A DNA stretch of 64,000 bases from Zoogloea sp041914405 (GCF_041914405.1 NZ_JAYSDK010000002.1:1-64000), one strand, 5' to 3'. Positions 39,518 to 49,499 are shown, counted from the first letter of the stretch. The notes: generated from the sequence alone by a model not told the origin. Program-made: numbers and translations.

Positions 39518-40217
39518 GCTTGGAGGTCCGCATTAGGTAGTTCACGTCTGTATTGGGGCCGAGGGAATAGACTTGGCTGAGGGGGTTGTAATGCATCCCG
39601 GTCAAGTCTTCCACATCCAGTCCGGCTTCGCGCACGTAGCGAGCAAGTTCGGACGGTTTGATGAACTTGGCGTATTCGTGGGTGCCCTTGGGGAGCAGCT
39701 TGAGGATGTACTCCGCGCCGACGACCGCCATCAGGTAGGACTTGAGGTTACGGTTGAGAGTGGAGAAGAACACATGACCACCGGGTTTGACTAGTGCTGC
39801 ACAAGCGCGGATGGTGCTCGCGGGATCGGGAACATGCTCAAGCATTTCCATGCAGGTTACGACGTCGAAACCTTCAGGATTTTCGCGGGCCATTTCTTCG
39901 GCGGAAATGAGTCGGTAATCGACGGTCTGGCCGCTCTCGTAAAGATGAAGGCGGGCGACGCCAAGCGCTTTCTCGGAGAGGTCCACTCCGGTGACCTGAG
40001 CGCCGCGGGCCGCCATGGACTCGGCCAGGATGCCGCCGCCGCAACCAATGTCCACGACGCGCTTCCCCGTCAGGCCGGTGGCTGCATCGATCCAGTCGAG
40101 GCGGAGGGGGTTGATCTGGTGGAGGGGCTTGAATTCGGACTCCGGGTCCCACCAGCGGTGGGCAAGGTCACTGAATTTTTGCAGTTCGGCGGGATCGGCG
40201 TTCATGGAGTCGGACAT
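39510..40217 (-). CDS. ubiG: Ubiquinone biosynthesis O-methyltransferase
   Basis: A 235-residue SAM-dependent methyltransferase for both O-methylation steps of ubiquinone synthesis. Signature: FSDLAHRWWDPESEFKPLHQINPLRLDWI, VVDIGCGGGILAESMA (SAM-binding), and EMLEHVPDP. ATG 40217 gives the normal length and start; the reading frame extends further upstream. Confidence 0.93.
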   Translation of the reverse strand: MSDSMNADPAELQKFSDLAHRWWDPESEFKPLHQINPLRLDWIDAATGLTGKRVVDIGCGGGILAESMAARGAQVTGVDLSEKALGVARLHLYESGQTVDYRLISAEEMARENPEGFDVVTCMEMLEHVPDPASTIRACAALVKPGGHVFFSTLNRNLKSYLMAVVGAEYILKLLPKGTHEYAKFIKPSELARYVREAGLDVEDLTGMHYNPLSQVYSLGPNTDVNYLMRTSKRG

Positions 40218-40268
40218 CAGCAGTAGTCGAATCAGATTGGAATTGTATGCGAGAGGCTGAGCGAGGCT

Positions 40269-40311
40269 CAAAAAAAGCCCTGCTCGGCGCAATTCGTGCG
40301 CGGGGCAGGGG
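40269..40311 (-). terminator. Terminator after gcvP
   Basis: On the minus strand CCCTGC ... GCAGGG with an inner GCGCA / TGCGC pair is followed by GCTTTTTTT, about 45 bases after the gcvP stop. Confidence 0.8.
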
Positions 40312-40359
40312 ACTTTTAACGAGAGCCCGGCGGTATCTGTGCCAGGCTCTGGCCGCTCA

Positions 40360-43251
40360 TCAGCCTAGTGCGTCCATCGGCACGCAGGAACAGAACAGGT
40401 TGCGGTCGCCATAAACGTCGTCAATGCGGTTCACACTCGGCCAGAACTTGTTGTCGCCGACCCACGGCAGCGGGAAGGCAGCTTCCTGACGGGAGTAGGG
40501 ACGATCCCAGTCGCCGAGGAAATCGGCCTGAGTGTGGGGGGCGTTCTTCAGCGGATTATTGTCCGCCGGCACGCGGCCTTCCTCGATTGCGCAGATCTCG
40601 GCGCGGATGCTCACCATGGCGGCGATGAAGCGGTCCAGCTCACCCTTGTCCTCGGACTCGGTGGGCTCGACCATGATCGTGCCAGCCACCGGGAAGGACA
40701 TTGTCGGGGCGTGGAAACCGTAGTCCATCAGGCGCTTGGCGATGTCCACTTCGCTGATGCCGGTGACGGCCTTGATCGGGCGGATGTCGAGGATGCACTC
40801 GTGGGCGACGCGGCCTTGGCTACCGGTGTACAGCACAGGGTAATGGGCGCTCAGTTGGCTGGCCACGTAGTTGGCGTTGAGGATAGCCACTTCGGTGGCG
40901 CGCTTGAGGCCGCGGCCGCCCATCATCGTGATGTACATCCAGGAGATTGGCAGGATGCTCGCGGAGCCAAACTGGGTGGCCGACACGGCGCCCTGGCCGG
41001 CGTTGGGGCGGTCCTCGGTGCCGGTCGGGGCGACTGCATGGTCGGCCATGAACGGCGCCAGGTGGGCCTTCAGGCCGATCGGACCCATGCCCGGGCCGCC
41101 GCCGCCATGGGGGATGCAGAAGGTCTTGTGCAGGTTCATGTGGCTCACGTCCGCGCCGATGGTGGCGGGGGAGGTGAGACCGACCTGGGCGTTGAGGTTG
41201 GCGCCGTCCATGTAAACCTGGCCGCCATGCTGGTGCACGCTGGCGCAGATCTCGCGGATGGCTTCCTCGAAAACACCGTGGGTAGACGGGTAGGTGATCA
41301 TCAGCGCGGCCAGCTTGTCAGCGTGCTGGGCGGCCTTGGCCTCCAGGTCGGCCAGGTCCACGTTGCCGTTGTCGTCGCAATTGACGACCACCACGTCCAT
41401 GCCGCACATCTGTGCGGTGGCCGGGTTGGTGCCGTGGGCCGATTTGGGAATCAGGCATACGTTGCGGTGCTGTTCGCCACGGGACGCGTGGTAGCGGCGG
41501 ATCGCCACCAGGCCGGCGTATTCGCCTTGCGCGCCGGAGTTGGGCTGCATGCAGATGGCGTCGAAGCCGGTGATCTCACGCAGTTGCGCGGCGAGGCCGT
41601 CGATCATCTCCAGGTAGCCGGCGGTCTGGTCGGCCGGCGCGAAGGGATGGATGTCGGCAAACTCGGGCCAGGTGACCGGAATCATCTCGCTGGTGGCGTT
41701 GAGCTTCATCGTGCACGAGCCCAGGGAGATCATCGAATGGTCGAGGGCCAGGTCACGGTTCTGCAGGCGCTTGAGGTAGCGCAGCATCTCGTGCTCAGTG
41801 TGGTGGGTGTTGAACACCGGATGGGACAGGATGGCGTCGCTGCGCAGCAGGGCTTCCGGCAGGTTGCCGCCACGGCTGGCGACTTGGGCGTCCAGTGCTG
41901 CAACGTCGGCCTTGGCGCCAAAGGCTTCGAGCAGCGCAGCGATGTCGGCGAGGGTGGTCTTCTCGTCAATGGAGATACCGAGTCCCTTGCCGTCCACGTG
42001 GCGCAGGTTGTAGCCGGCAGCCTGGGCGGCGGTGTAGATGGCGCCGCTGCGTTCGCCGGTCGTTACTTGCAGGGTGTCGAAGAAGCTGTCGGAGGCGAGT
42101 TCGAAGCCGGCCTGCTGGAGGCCTTCAGCCAGCAGTGCAGCCAGGCGATGGACGCGGGCGGCGATGGTGCGAAGGCCCTCGGGGCCGTGGTAGACAGCGT
42201 ACATGCCGGCCATGTTGGCCAGCAGCACCTGAGACGTGCAGATGTTGGAGTTGGCCTTCTCGCGGCGGATGTGCTGTTCGCGGGTCTGCAGCGTCATGCG
42301 CAGGGCGGTCTTGCCGCGGACATCCTTCGATACGCCGATGATGCGGCCCGGCATGGAGCGCACGTGAGCCTGGCGGGTGGCGAAGAACGCGGCGTGGGGG
42401 CCACCGAACCCGAGTGGTACGCCGAAGCGTTGAGCCGAGCCGAGGGCGATGTCAGCGCCCAATTCGCCGGGCGACTTGAGGAGTACCAGCGCCAGCAGGT
42501 CGGAGGCGACGGCCACGACGGCACCCTTGGCCTTGAGGCCAGCGATGGAGCCAGAGATGTCGGCAACTTCACCGCGCTCATTGGGGTATTGCAGCAGGGC
42601 GCCGAAGACTTCGTGGCGGGCGGCGTCGGCCACCGGGCCGACGATCAGCTCGAAGCCGAAGTAGGCGGCGCGAGTGCGCACCACGTCGAGAGTCTGCGGG
42701 AAGACGCCTTCATCCACGAAGAAGGCCTGGCTCTTCACCTTGGAGATACGGCGTGCCATCGCCATGGCTTCGGCTGCCGCGGTGGCTTCGTCGAGCAGGG
42801 AAGCGTTGGCAAGCTCCAGGCCGGTGAGGTCGATGACCATCTGCTGGAAATTCAGGAGCGCCTCCAGTCGGCCCTGGGCGATCTCCGCCTGGTAAGGCGT
42901 GTAGGCGGTGTACCAGCCCGGGTTTTCCATCACGTTGCGGAGGATGACCTTCGGCGTGATGGTGTCGTAGTAGCCCATGCCGATGAGGGACTTCTTCAGT
43001 ACGTTCTTGCCGGCGATGCTCTTGAGCTTGGCGAGGGCGACGTGTTCCGGCATCGGCTCGCCGAGCGCCAGCGGGGCCGGCAGGCGGATGCCTGCGGGCA
43101 CCGTCTGGGCGACCAGGGTGTCCAGAGAGTCGACGCCGACGGCGGCGAGCATGGCCGGCAGCTCGTTGGCACAGGGGCCCAGATGACGGCGAATGAAGTC
43201 GTCGCCCTGTTCGAGCGTGGCGAGCGGGGCGGAAAGAAGGGTCTTCGACAT
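40360..43251 (-). CDS. gcvP: Glycine dehydrogenase (decarboxylating), P protein
   Basis: A 963-residue PLP enzyme that decarboxylates glycine and loads the aminomethyl group on GcvH. Homodimer-type, with the two halves fused. The PLP-lysine site is in the DVSHMNLHKTFCIPHGGGGPGMGP segment and the N-terminal half has VDLTGLELANASLLDEATAAAEAM. ATG 43251 gives MSKTLLSAPLA and the usual length. It is last in the gcvT-gcvH-gcvP transcript and is followed by a terminator. Confidence 0.96.
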   Translation of the reverse strand: MSKTLLSAPLATLEQGDDFIRRHLGPCANELPAMLAAVGVDSLDTLVAQTVPAGIRLPAPLALGEPMPEHVALAKLKSIAGKNVLKKSLIGMGYYDTITPKVILRNVMENPGWYTAYTPYQAEIAQGRLEALLNFQQMVIDLTGLELANASLLDEATAAAEAMAMARRISKVKSQAFFVDEGVFPQTLDVVRTRAAYFGFELIVGPVADAARHEVFGALLQYPNERGEVADISGSIAGLKAKGAVVAVASDLLALVLLKSPGELGADIALGSAQRFGVPLGFGGPHAAFFATRQAHVRSMPGRIIGVSKDVRGKTALRMTLQTREQHIRREKANSNICTSQVLLANMAGMYAVYHGPEGLRTIAARVHRLAALLAEGLQQAGFELASDSFFDTLQVTTGERSGAIYTAAQAAGYNLRHVDGKGLGISIDEKTTLADIAALLEAFGAKADVAALDAQVASRGGNLPEALLRSDAILSHPVFNTHHTEHEMLRYLKRLQNRDLALDHSMISLGSCTMKLNATSEMIPVTWPEFADIHPFAPADQTAGYLEMIDGLAAQLREITGFDAICMQPNSGAQGEYAGLVAIRRYHASRGEQHRNVCLIPKSAHGTNPATAQMCGMDVVVVNCDDNGNVDLADLEAKAAQHADKLAALMITYPSTHGVFEEAIREICASVHQHGGQVYMDGANLNAQVGLTSPATIGADVSHMNLHKTFCIPHGGGGPGMGPIGLKAHLAPFMADHAVAPTGTEDRPNAGQGAVSATQFGSASILPISWMYITMMGGRGLKRATEVAILNANYVASQLSAHYPVLYTGSQGRVAHECILDIRPIKAVTGISEVDIAKRLMDYGFHAPTMSFPVAGTIMVEPTESEDKGELDRFIAAMVSIRAEICAIEEGRVPADNNPLKNAPHTQADFLGDWDRPYSRQEAAFPLPWVGDNKFWPSVNRIDDVYGDRNLFCSCVPMDALG

Positions 43252-43324
43252 GGGAGAAACTCGGGTTGGGATACAGCAACAGCAGGGTGGGGCGCGCCGA
43301 CCGGGCGCGCCCGCGAAGGGGTGA

Positions 43325-43702
43325 TCAGCCGATGGCGGCTTCGTAGCCGGCGGCGTCCAGCAGACCGTCCACGTCGGCGGGGTTGGCCGGCTTGATCTTG
43401 AACAGCCAGGCGGCGTAGGCATCGGCATTGACGGACTCGGGGGCGTCCACGGCGGCCTGGTTGGCTTCGAGGATCTCGCCGGCGACAGGGGCGTAGATGT
43501 CGGAGGCAGCCTTGACGGACTCGATCACGGCAATGGCCTCTTCCTTGGCCACGAGGCGGCCGGCTTCCGGCAGCTCGAGGAAGACCACGTCGCCGAGGGC
43601 TTCCTGGGCGTGGTCGGTGACGCCGACAGTGAGGCTGCCGTCCGCTTCGACGCGGACCCATTCATGGGAGGCGGTGTAGCGCAGGTTCGCGGGAGTGTTC
43701 AT
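43325..43702 (-). CDS. gcvH: Glycine cleavage H protein
   Basis: A 125-residue lipoyl carrier protein: RYTASHEWVRVEADGSLTVGVTDHAQEALGDVVFLELPEAG, then AVIESVKAASDIYAPVAGEI with the lipoylated lysine in ESVKAAS. It shuttles the aminomethyl group between P, T and L proteins. It lies 73 bases before gcvP. Confidence 0.97.
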   Translation of the reverse strand: MNTPANLRYTASHEWVRVEADGSLTVGVTDHAQEALGDVVFLELPEAGRLVAKEEAIAVIESVKAASDIYAPVAGEILEANQAAVDAPESVNADAYAAWLFKIKPANPADVDGLLDAAGYEAAIG

Positions 43703-43760
43703 GGTATGTCCTTGTTCAAGTCGATGAAGAGAATTGGGGAATGAAGTTCGGAGCCGGGCG

Positions 43761-44843
43761 TCAGGCCAGCGCTTTGCCGTTGCGGGCAAAGGGGGCTTTT
43801 ACCACACGCGCCTTGAGGCGCTTGCCGCGGATCTCGACCTCGACCGCGTCGCCTGCCGCTACTCCAAGGGGCAGGCGGGCCAGCGCGATGGATTTTTCCA
43901 GCGTCGGTGAGAAGGTGCCGCTGGTGGTTTCGCCTTCGCCCTGGGCGGTGATCACCTTCTGGTGCGAGCGCAGCACGCCCTTGTCTTCGAGGATCAGGCC
44001 GAGGGTCTGCTTGCCGGCGCCGTCGGCGACGAGGGCTGCCTTGCCGACAAAGTTGCGGTTTTCATCCTTGAAGTCCACCGTCCAGGCCAGTCCGGCATCC
44101 AGCGGGGAAACGGAGTCGTCCATGTCGTTGCCGTAGAGGGCCATGCCGGCTTCCAGGCGCAGGGTGTCGCGGGCGCCGAGGCCGCAGGGCTTGACGCCAG
44201 CCGCGACGAGGGCGTCCCAGGCGGCGACGGCCTTGGTGGCCGGCAGGGTCAGCTCGAAACCATCCTCGCCGGTGTAGCCCGTGCGGGCGATGAAGATGTC
44301 GCCGAACGCGGCGGCCTGGAACACTTTGAGGCCGGCGGATGCAGCCTCGGCGCCGGGGAGGGCCGCCCAGGTCTTGGCGCGTGCGTTGGGGCCTTGCACG
44401 GCGATCATCGCCAGGTCACGGCGCACGGCGAGCGTAGCCTGCGTGCCGGTGGCGGCCAGACGCTGCTGCATCCATGCCACGTCCTTGTCGGCGGTACCAG
44501 CATTGACGACGATGCGGTAGCTCGTGTCGGACAGGAAATAGACGATCAGGTCGTCGATGACGCCACCCTGTTCGTTGAGCATGCAGGAGTACAGCGCCTT
44601 GCCGGGTTCGGTGAGCTTGGCCACATCGTTGGCGATCAGGCCGCGCAGGAAAGCCTTGGCGTCGGCTCCCTCCAGGTCGAGGGCAAGCATGTGGGAGACG
44701 TCGAACATGCCGGCGTCGCGGCGCACCGCGTGGTGTTCCTCGATCTGCGAGCCGTAATTAACGGGCATGTCCCAGCCGGCAAAATCGACCATGCGGGCGC
44801 CGGCGGCAATATGGGAGGCGTGAAGCGGGGTTTGTTGGGCCAT
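43761..44843 (-). CDS. gcvT: Aminomethyltransferase, T protein
   Basis: A 360-residue protein that transfers the methylene group to tetrahydrofolate. Conserved segments: RMVDFAGWDMPVNYGSQIEEHHAVRRDAGMFDVSHM, YTGEDGFEL and LGARDTLRLEAGMALYGND. ATG 44843 gives MAQQTPLHASHI. It is first in the gcv operon, about 70 bases after the glycine riboswitch. Confidence 0.96.
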   Translation of the reverse strand: MAQQTPLHASHIAAGARMVDFAGWDMPVNYGSQIEEHHAVRRDAGMFDVSHMLALDLEGADAKAFLRGLIANDVAKLTEPGKALYSCMLNEQGGVIDDLIVYFLSDTSYRIVVNAGTADKDVAWMQQRLAATGTQATLAVRRDLAMIAVQGPNARAKTWAALPGAEAASAGLKVFQAAAFGDIFIARTGYTGEDGFELTLPATKAVAAWDALVAAGVKPCGLGARDTLRLEAGMALYGNDMDDSVSPLDAGLAWTVDFKDENRNFVGKAALVADGAGKQTLGLILEDKGVLRSHQKVITAQGEGETTSGTFSPTLEKSIALARLPLGVAAGDAVEVEIRGKRLKARVVKAPFARNGKALA

Positions 44844-44913
44844 GGGGCTCTCCGTGACAATCGTTCCAGTGTAGAAAAGCAAAGGGGCCGATGCGACGTG
44901 AATTCGCCTCGGC

Positions 44914-45113
44914 CCCATCTGTCCTTTGTACCTGAGAGATTGCAGCGGTCTTGACCCTCTGCGTGCCCCTTCGGTGGATGCGGCCTGCGCATTGGGCAGG
45001 CCGCATCGCTCTCCAGATTCTTGATTCGTCGGCGGTCCTTTTGCCTGAGCGGTTCCGGGGGTTGCGCCTTCGGCGGTTCGCGGCAATAGGCCAGCGAACG
45101 CTCTCCCACACGA
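44914..45113 (-). ncRNA. Tandem glycine riboswitch
   Basis: Two aptamers on the minus strand. The first has GTGGGAGAGCG, GCCGAAGG and CCGCTCAGGCAAAAGGACCG; the second has CTGGAGAGCG, CACCGAAGGGGCACG and ATCTCTCAGGTACAAAGGAC. This is the classical cooperative glycine riboswitch arrangement. It lies directly upstream of gcvT and should switch the glycine cleavage operon on when glycine is high. Confidence 0.93.
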
Positions 45114-45171
45114 CGGCGCGCACCTTACCATCGAGGGCGAGGCGCGACAAGGGTCTGATACACTATTAAAG

Positions 45172-46050
45172 ATGATCCCTTCCAGAAGCCGTTTCGTCGG
45201 CATTCGCGGCCTGCGCTACCACCTGCGCGAATGGGGGCGCGAGGGCGCTCCCAAGCTCGTCATTCTGCATGGCTGGATGGATGTGTCCGCCTCCTTCCAG
45301 TTCATCGTCGATGCGTTGCAGGCCGAGTGGCATGTGATCGCCCCGGACTGGCGCGGTTTCGGGGAGACGGAATGGTCGGGGGGCGATGCCTATTGGTATC
45401 CGGACTATCTGGCCGACTTAGACGCGATCTTGCGCATCGTTTCTCCTGATCAGCCGGTCAATCTCATTGGCCATAGTCTTGGTGGCAATGTCGCCTGCCA
45501 GTATGCGGGCGTTCGGCCTGGCCGGGTCGCCTTGCTCATCGCTCTCGATGCCTTCGGCCTGGCAGACAGCCGGGCGGACGATGCGCCGGGGCGGATGGAA
45601 AAATGGTTGTCGCAGCTTGAGCACCTCTCTACCTTTCGCGGCTATCCTAACCGGGAGGCGCTGGCTGCTAGGCTGCAGGCGGACAACCCACGACTCACGC
45701 CGGAAAGGGCTGAGTTCCTGGCCCGACACCTTGGCGAGCCTGATGGCGCGGGTGGTATCCGAATGGCGGGAGACCCTGCCCATCGCCGGGTCAATCCGAT
45801 TCCTTATCGCAGGACAGAAGTTCTTGCATGCTGGCGTCGCGTGACCGCTGCGACCCTGTGGGTCGAGCCGGCCGACCCCGTTCTTCGCCATCGGCTCGGC
45901 GTCAGCGATGTGGCTCATGCGGAAGGCAAGGCCTGCTTCCGGTCCTTTCAGGAGGTCGAGATTTCCGACTCCGGCCACAACCTGCACCATGATCAGCCGG
46001 AACTCGTCGCGCGGATCATCGAGACCTTTTTGTTGTCGAACAAGCCATGA
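45172..46050 (+). CDS. Alpha/beta hydrolase
   Basis: A 292-residue alpha/beta-hydrolase: LVILHGWMDVSASFQFIVDAL (oxyanion hole HGW), PDWRGFGET, and NLIGHSLGGNVACQYAG with the nucleophilic serine. The acid is probably in LWVEPADPVL and the base in ISDSGHNLHHDQP. It overlaps the PHP gene by four bases. Substrate unknown. Confidence 0.88.
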   Translation: MIPSRSRFVGIRGLRYHLREWGREGAPKLVILHGWMDVSASFQFIVDALQAEWHVIAPDWRGFGETEWSGGDAYWYPDYLADLDAILRIVSPDQPVNLIGHSLGGNVACQYAGVRPGRVALLIALDAFGLADSRADDAPGRMEKWLSQLEHLSTFRGYPNREALAARLQADNPRLTPERAEFLARHLGEPDGAGGIRMAGDPAHRRVNPIPYRRTEVLACWRRVTAATLWVEPADPVLRHRLGVSDVAHAEGKACFRSFQEVEISDSGHNLHHDQPELVARIIETFLLSNKP

Positions 46051-46886
46051 ATGCTCTTAACGCCGATCTGCATTGTCACTCCACTGCGTCCGACGGCACG
46101 CTGGCGCCGGCGGACGTTATTCGCCGCGCCAAGGCCAATGGTGTGGACCTCCTTGCGCTGACTGACCACGACGAATTGCTGGGGCTTGACGAAGCTGAGA
46201 CCGAGGCTCGTGAAATCGGCCTGCGTTTCGTGCCTGGCGTGGAGATATCGGTGTCCTGGCTGGACCAGACGTTGCATATTGTGGGGCTTGGCATCGACCC
46301 CGCCAACTCGGCACTCATCGCGGGGCTGGCCCAGGTGCGCGGCGGGCGGGACGGCCGTGCTGCGCGCATCGCTGCCGAACTGGAGCGGATCGGTATTCCT
46401 GGGGCACTTGAAGGTGCGCTCGCCTACGCCGGCAATCCAGCGCTGTTAAGTCGAGCCCATTTTGCCCGCTTCCTTGTCGAGAAAGGTTGTGCCAAGAACG
46501 TCCATGACGTATTCCTGCACTATCTGGCCCGCGGCAAACCGGGCTATGTGGAGCACGTGTGGGCTACGCTGGAAGATGCCCTCGGCTGGATCAAGGGCGC
46601 TGGCGGATTGGCGGTGATCGCGCACCCGGGGCGCTATCGCCTGAGCCATGCGGAGATGGATATCTTGCTCGAGACCTTCCGCGACCAGGGGGGAGATGCC
46701 GTGGAGGTGTCGTGCGGTGCTCACGATGGTGGGCAGGTGTTGGCCTTCGCGCGCCTCGCCCGGAAGTTCGGTCTGCTGGCATCGCGGGCTTCCGACTTTC
46801 ATGGGCCGGAAGACAGCCCTATTGATCTGGGGCGTGCCCCCCCTCTGCCTCCTGACCTCACTCCGGTGTGGACGCGCCTGCAGTAA
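46047..46886 (+). CDS. PHP-domain phosphoesterase (RNase AM/YciV-like)
   Basis: A 279-residue PHP enzyme: ADLHCHSTASDGTLAPADV (metal ligands), ALTDHDELLG, PGVEISVSW, VIAHPGRYRLS and ASDFHGPE. This pattern matches 3',5'-nucleotide bisphosphatase / RNase AM, which trims 5' ends of RNA and recycles pAp. It precedes the YciO gene, as in many proteobacteria. Confidence 0.9.
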   Translation: MNALNADLHCHSTASDGTLAPADVIRRAKANGVDLLALTDHDELLGLDEAETEAREIGLRFVPGVEISVSWLDQTLHIVGLGIDPANSALIAGLAQVRGGRDGRAARIAAELERIGIPGALEGALAYAGNPALLSRAHFARFLVEKGCAKNVHDVFLHYLARGKPGYVEHVWATLEDALGWIKGAGGLAVIAHPGRYRLSHAEMDILLETFRDQGGDAVEVSCGAHDGGQVLAFARLARKFGLLASRASDFHGPEDSPIDLGRAPPLPPDLTPVWTRLQ

Positions 46887-46909
46887 ATCTCATTGTCCTA
46901 GTCTGAATC

Positions 46910-47533
46910 ATGGCTCAGTTCTTTTCTGTTCACCCTGAACAACCCCAGCAGCGGCTGATCAAGCAGGCCGCGCAGATCATGCGGGATGGCGGTCTCATCG
47001 CCTTTCCCACCGATTCCGCCTACGCCCTCGGTGGGCGCACTGGCGACAGCCCGCTGCTGGCTCGTATCCGACGCATTCGCGACGTGGACGAGCGTCACCA
47101 GTTCACGCTGCTGTGCCGTGACCTGTCGGAAATCGCCACCTATGCCCGCGTAGATAACACCCAGTACCGTCTGCTCAAGGCCACTACGCCAGGGCCCTAT
47201 ACCTTCATTCTTGAAGGTACGAAGGAATTGCCGCGCCGGGTTCTTCACCCTAAGCGGAAGACGATCGGCATCCGCATTCCGGATCATCCCGTGGTGTCGG
47301 CGCTGCTGGCTGAGTTGGGAGAACCGATGCTGAGTTCGACCTTGCTGCTGCCCGACGAGGAGCATCCGCTGACCGATGCCGAGGAGATCCGCGACCGACT
47401 CGAGAAGGATGTCGATTTGGTGATCGAGGCGGGCGCCTGTCGTGGGGAGGCGACGACGGTCATCGACCTGACCAGCGGGGCGCCGGAACTGGTGCGCGAA
47501 GGGCGGGGCAGTCTTGAGCCCTTCGGTCTGTGA
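46910..47533 (+). CDS. YciO-type Sua5/YrdC family protein
   Basis: A 207-residue protein of the Sua5/YrdC/YciO fold: GLIAFPTDSAYALGG, RHQFTLLCRDLSEI, PGPYTFILEGTKELPRR, IGIRIPDHPV and TTVIDLT. The absence of the extra Sua5 domain fits YciO. It may form threonylcarbamoyl-AMP, but activity of YciO is weaker than that of TsaC. Confidence 0.9.
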   Translation: MAQFFSVHPEQPQQRLIKQAAQIMRDGGLIAFPTDSAYALGGRTGDSPLLARIRRIRDVDERHQFTLLCRDLSEIATYARVDNTQYRLLKATTPGPYTFILEGTKELPRRVLHPKRKTIGIRIPDHPVVSALLAELGEPMLSSTLLLPDEEHPLTDAEEIRDRLEKDVDLVIEAGACRGEATTVIDLTSGAPELVREGRGSLEPFGL

Positions 47534-47630
47534 GTCGTGGGCGGGAGCCGGGTTCCGACCTTGCCGTGTGTGCGGGGCCGGTGACGGCGTCCGGCTCTGA
47601 TAGAATCGCCGGCCGTTGGCGTTCTGAACC

Positions 47631-48290
47631 ATGCAAGAACTGATTTCCACCCTGACCATCTGGGCCTTGCCCGTTCTGTTCGCCATTACGCTGCATGAAG
47701 CTGCGCACGGCTACGCGGCACGTCACTTTGGTGATGCGACGGCGGAGTTGGCCGGGCGGATCAGCTTGAATCCCCTGCGGCACATTGATCCGGTTGGGAC
47801 GGTTCTGGTGCCGGGATTGATCGTTGCGGTGAGTGCGTTGGCGGGTGGTTCGCCGATGCTCTTCGGCTGGGCCAAGCCGGTGCCGGTCAACTTCGGGCGA
47901 CTGCGCAATCCGAAGGCAGACATGCTGTGGGTCGCGGCGGCTGGGCCGCTGGCGAATCTGGCGATGGTGCTGGGCTGGGCGCTGCTCTTCAGGTTGGCGG
48001 TGACTGCGCCTGAAAACGTCTATGCGTTGCCAATGGCAAAAATGGCCGATGCGGGCATTCAGATCAACGCGGTGCTGATGTTCCTGAACCTGCTTCCGCT
48101 GCCGCCGCTGGATGGCGGCCGGATCATGGTCAGCCTGCTGCCGGCGCGATCAGCGTACAAGTTTGCGCAGATCGAACCCTATGGTTTCCCGATCCTGCTG
48201 TTGTTGCTATTCACCGGTATCCTTGGCGACATTCTCGGGCCGCTTGTGGCCCTGTTCCGTTTTGCTATCGCAATCGTTTTTGGACTCTGA
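47631..48290 (+). CDS. Site-2 protease family membrane metallopeptidase (M50)
   Basis: A 219-residue membrane protein with several transmembrane segments, the zinc motif HEAAH (residues about 22-26), PLRHIDPVGT and NLLPLPPLDGGRI (the NxxPxxxLDGG motif). It is the short rhomboid-neighbour type of S2P that is widely conserved but without known substrate. It is followed closely by trpS. Confidence 0.92.
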   Translation: MQELISTLTIWALPVLFAITLHEAAHGYAARHFGDATAELAGRISLNPLRHIDPVGTVLVPGLIVAVSALAGGSPMLFGWAKPVPVNFGRLRNPKADMLWVAAAGPLANLAMVLGWALLFRLAVTAPENVYALPMAKMADAGIQINAVLMFLNLLPLPPLDGGRIMVSLLPARSAYKFAQIEPYGFPILLLLLFTGILGDILGPLVALFRFAIAIVFGL

Positions 48291-48296
48291 TATCCC

Positions 48297-49499
48297 ATGT
48301 TCGCTGAACGCGTCCTTTCCGGCATGCGCCCAACCGGGCGACTCCACCTCGGCCACTACCACGGTGTGCTGAAAAACTGGGTCAAGCTGCAGGCCGAGTA
48401 TCCCTGCCTGTTCTTCGCGGCCGACTGGCATGCGCTGACCACTGATTACGACAATCCCCGTGGCATCGAAAACAGCGTGTGGGACATGATCGTCGACTGG
48501 CTGGCGGCAGGTGTCGATCCGTCCCAAGCGACGATCTTCATCCAGTCCCGTGTGCCCGAGCATGCCGAGCTGCATTTGCTGATGTCGATGATGACACCGC
48601 TGGGCTGGCTGGAGCGGGTGCCGACTTACAAGGACCAGCAGGAGAAGCTGGTGCACAAGGATCTGTCCACCTACGGCTTCCTCGGCTATCCGCTGCTGAT
48701 GAGCGCCGATATCCTGATCTACCGCGCCGACAAGGTGCCGGTTGGCGAGGACCAGCTGCCCCACGTGGAATTCACGCGCGAGCTGGCCCGTCGTTTCAAT
48801 CATATGTATGGCCGTGAGCCCGGCTTCGAGGAAAAGGCCAAGGAGGCGGTCAAGAAGCTGGGTTCCAAGCGTGCCAAGCTGTACGAAGAATTCCGTACCC
48901 GCTTCCAGCAGAATGGTGACGAGGAAGGTCTGGCCCTCGGCAAGGCCTTGCTGGAGGAGACCCAGAACCTGTCGCTGGGTGACCGGGAGCGGCTGTACGG
49001 TTATCTGGAAGGTAGCGGCAAGGTGATCCTTGTTGAGCCCGATGCGCTCCTCACCGAGGCTTCGCGGATGCCCGGCCTGGATGGACAGAAGATGTCCAAG
49101 TCCTATGGGAACACGATTTTCCTGCGTGAGGAAACCGATTCGGTGTCCAAGAAGATCCGCACCATGCAGACTGATCCGGCGCGCGTGCGGCGCACCGACC
49201 CCGGTAATCCGGAGAAGTGCCCGGTGTGGCAGTTCCATGTGATCTACTCCGACGATGTGACCCGCAATTGGGTGACCGAGGGATGCACCAGCGCCGGCAT
49301 CGGCTGCATCGAGTGCAAGCAACCGGTCATCGACGCGGTGCTGAAGGAGCAGGAGGTGATGCGCGAGCGTGCCCAGCCCTATCTGGACGATCCTTCGCTG
49401 GTGCGTGCCATTGTTGCCGACGGTTGCGACAAGGCTCGCAAGCTGGCCCAGGAGACTATGCGCGAAGTACGCGATTCAATGGGCTTGAGCTACAGCTGA
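48297..49499 (+). CDS. trpS: Tryptophanyl-tRNA synthetase
   Basis: A 400-residue class I synthetase: SGMRPTGRLHLGHYHG (HIGH-type motif) and DGQKMSKSYGN (KMSKS). The length is slightly longer than average because of an insertion after the KMSKS loop. ATG 48297 is six bases after the M50 stop. Confidence 0.96.
   Translation: MFAERVLSGMRPTGRLHLGHYHGVLKNWVKLQAEYPCLFFAADWHALTTDYDNPRGIENSVWDMIVDWLAAGVDPSQATIFIQSRVPEHAELHLLMSMMTPLGWLERVPTYKDQQEKLVHKDLSTYGFLGYPLLMSADILIYRADKVPVGEDQLPHVEFTRELARRFNHMYGREPGFEEKAKEAVKKLGSKRAKLYEEFRTRFQQNGDEEGLALGKALLEETQNLSLGDRERLYGYLEGSGKVILVEPDALLTEASRMPGLDGQKMSKSYGNTIFLREETDSVSKKIRTMQTDPARVRRTDPGNPEKCPVWQFHVIYSDDVTRNWVTEGCTSAGIGCIECKQPVIDAVLKEQEVMRERAQPYLDDPSLVRAIVADGCDKARKLAQETMREVRDSMGLSYS

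Noticed and set aside
40534..43395. 953-codon open frame opposite gcvP
   Set aside because: Shadow of gcvP caused by codon bias; no ribosome site or family resemblance.
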